Source: Deltaproteobacteria bacterium
Lineage (GTDB): Bacteria > Myxococcota_A > Polyangia > Haliangiales > Haliangiaceae
Length of the DNA: 36,598 nucleotides
NCBI GenBank assembly: GCA_021413675.1
Contig: JAIOQA010000234.1
Location: forward strand, 1-36,598
Direction of reading: 5' to 3'
The notes beneath the pieces were generated by a model. That model saw only the letters and a list, made by a program, of their open reading frames with translations. It was not told the origin of the DNA and made no database searches. Made by a program: the position numbers and the translations under genes. Positions 35,953-36,598 of the stretch are shown here, piece after piece (position 1 is the first letter of the stretch; each line of letters begins with the position of its first letter).

Positions 35953-36598
35953 TCACGGGGGCGGCGGCGGCGCGTCGAGGCGCTCCCACGGCGCCAGCAC
36001 GCCCAGGTACTCGCCCCACTCGAAGCCCGAGCCGGTGATGGTCTTGACCTGCTCGGGGCTCAGGATCTGGCCGATCCGGCCGTTGGCGCCGTCGAGGATC
36101 GTGCCGAGGCCGCCGGCGTACTCGAGCAGGCCCGACACGTTGCTCGCGTAGGGCGTGAGCTGGCCGTCGGCGATCGCGCCGTTGGTGTACTTGAGGAGGT
36201 CGTCGTAGACCTCGCCGAACGCGGCGTCGAGCTTGGCGCGCTGATCGGGCGTGACGTTGGCCTTGGCCTCGATGTCCTTGCGCAGCTGCTCGATGTCCTG
36301 GCGCGGCTTCGTCAGCACGCCGGTGATCATCGGCGCGATCCGGGCGCGGTACTGCTCGGCGGTCTCGCCATCGAGCCGGCCGAGCATCGCGGCGAGCTCC
36401 TGCTGGCGGCGGAGGCGGCGCTCGAGGCGCGACTCGGCGGGCGCGGGCTCGGGGAGCCGCGGCGGTACGGCGGCGCGCGCGCTCCCGGCGGCGACCTGCG
36501 CGACCTGCTCGCGCACCGGCATCACCGGTGGAGGCGGTGGCGCGGCGGCGCGCCACGGATCGGCGGTCGCGGTCGCCGGCCGCGCGTCGAGCTCGGCG
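35953..36598 (-). CDS. Hypothetical protein with Pro-rich start and charged helices (5' partial)
   Basis: The frame is open from 35953 to the end of the window. The reading before the first in-window start (AELDARPATATADPWRAAAPPPPPV) looks protein-like, so the true start is probably outside. The visible 214 residues contain a Pro/Ala linker, a helical Arg/Glu-rich part (RLERRLRRQQELAAMLGRLDGE), then ITGVLTKPRQDIEQLRKDIEAKANVTPDQ and a Gly/Tyr part ending APPPPP. No family is recognised; a coiled-coil or periplasmic scaffold is possible. It lies 28 bases upstream of the coupled PilT-like pair. Confidence 0.65.
   Translation of the reverse strand, partial: AELDARPATATADPWRAAAPPPPPVMPVREQVAQVAAGSARAAVPPRLPEPAPAESRLERRLRRQQELAAMLGRLDGETAEQYRARIAPMITGVLTKPRQDIEQLRKDIEAKANVTPDQRAKLDAAFGEVYDDLLKYTNGAIADGQLTPYASNVSGLLEYAGGLGTILDGANGRIGQILSPEQVKTITGSGFEWGEYLGVLAPWERLDAPPPPP

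Overview
This 36.6 kb window is very GC-rich and gene-dense. Both strands are coded, starts are often GTG, many genes overlap by 1-4 bases, and there are many Asp/Ala/Pro-rich lipoproteins. I infer a chromosomal segment of a Myxococcota bacterium, possibly the Kofleriaceae/Haliangium side. That assignment rests on style and gene families, since the window has no rRNA or other marker. I saw no tRNA, rRNA, CRISPR array or complete insertion sequence with clear ends.

Layout. (1) 1-778: the 3' end of an unrecognised gene, five tandem 41-bp repeats, then a second, broken copy of the same gene end. (2) 779-6785: an acyl-CoA dehydrogenase, a GH63/MGH1-type glycosidase cut in two by one in-frame TAG, and an overlapping glycogen-debranching-type enzyme. 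(3) 6786-8396: a REP-associated-type (Y1, HUH) transposase gene in repeat-rich intergenic DNA. A core motif (CCGGGGTTGRTT) also present in the 41-bp array recurs here. (4) 8397-17233: a central-carbon cluster. pgi-gnd-pgl-glk-zwf lie on the minus strand, with 4-base ATGA overlaps from gnd to zwf. fbp (class III) and tal are divergent. Together with the glycan enzymes these genes could feed glucose into an NADPH-producing oxidative pentose-phosphate cycle, with Fbp, Pgi and Tal recycling carbon.

(5) 17283-21951: envelope proteins, comprising small lipoproteins, a secreted protein with tail-fibre-like repeats, a beta-helix lipoprotein and a VanX-type dipeptidase. (6) 22027-24467: a cytochrome bd-like subunit I fused to cytochrome c, coupled to a multi-pass partner that is not an obvious CydB. 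A long imperfect inverted repeat follows. (7) 24732-30094: a thiol/metal/peroxide island. It holds an Lnb-like (DUF4105) protein, a plant-like full-length phytochelatin synthase, a 70-residue Cys-rich RiPP-like precursor directly upstream of it, Dps, AhpD, AhpC and a divergent OxyR with both redox cysteines. (8) 30083-36598: two coupled lipoproteins, a small hypothetical protein, an FHA-GGDEF diguanylate cyclase, and a PilT-like protein with a changed Walker A lysine plus its coupled partner.

The most novel-looking unit is the Cys-rich leader peptide with its phytochelatin synthase. Next are the bd-like/cytochrome c pair and the repeat family around the transposase.
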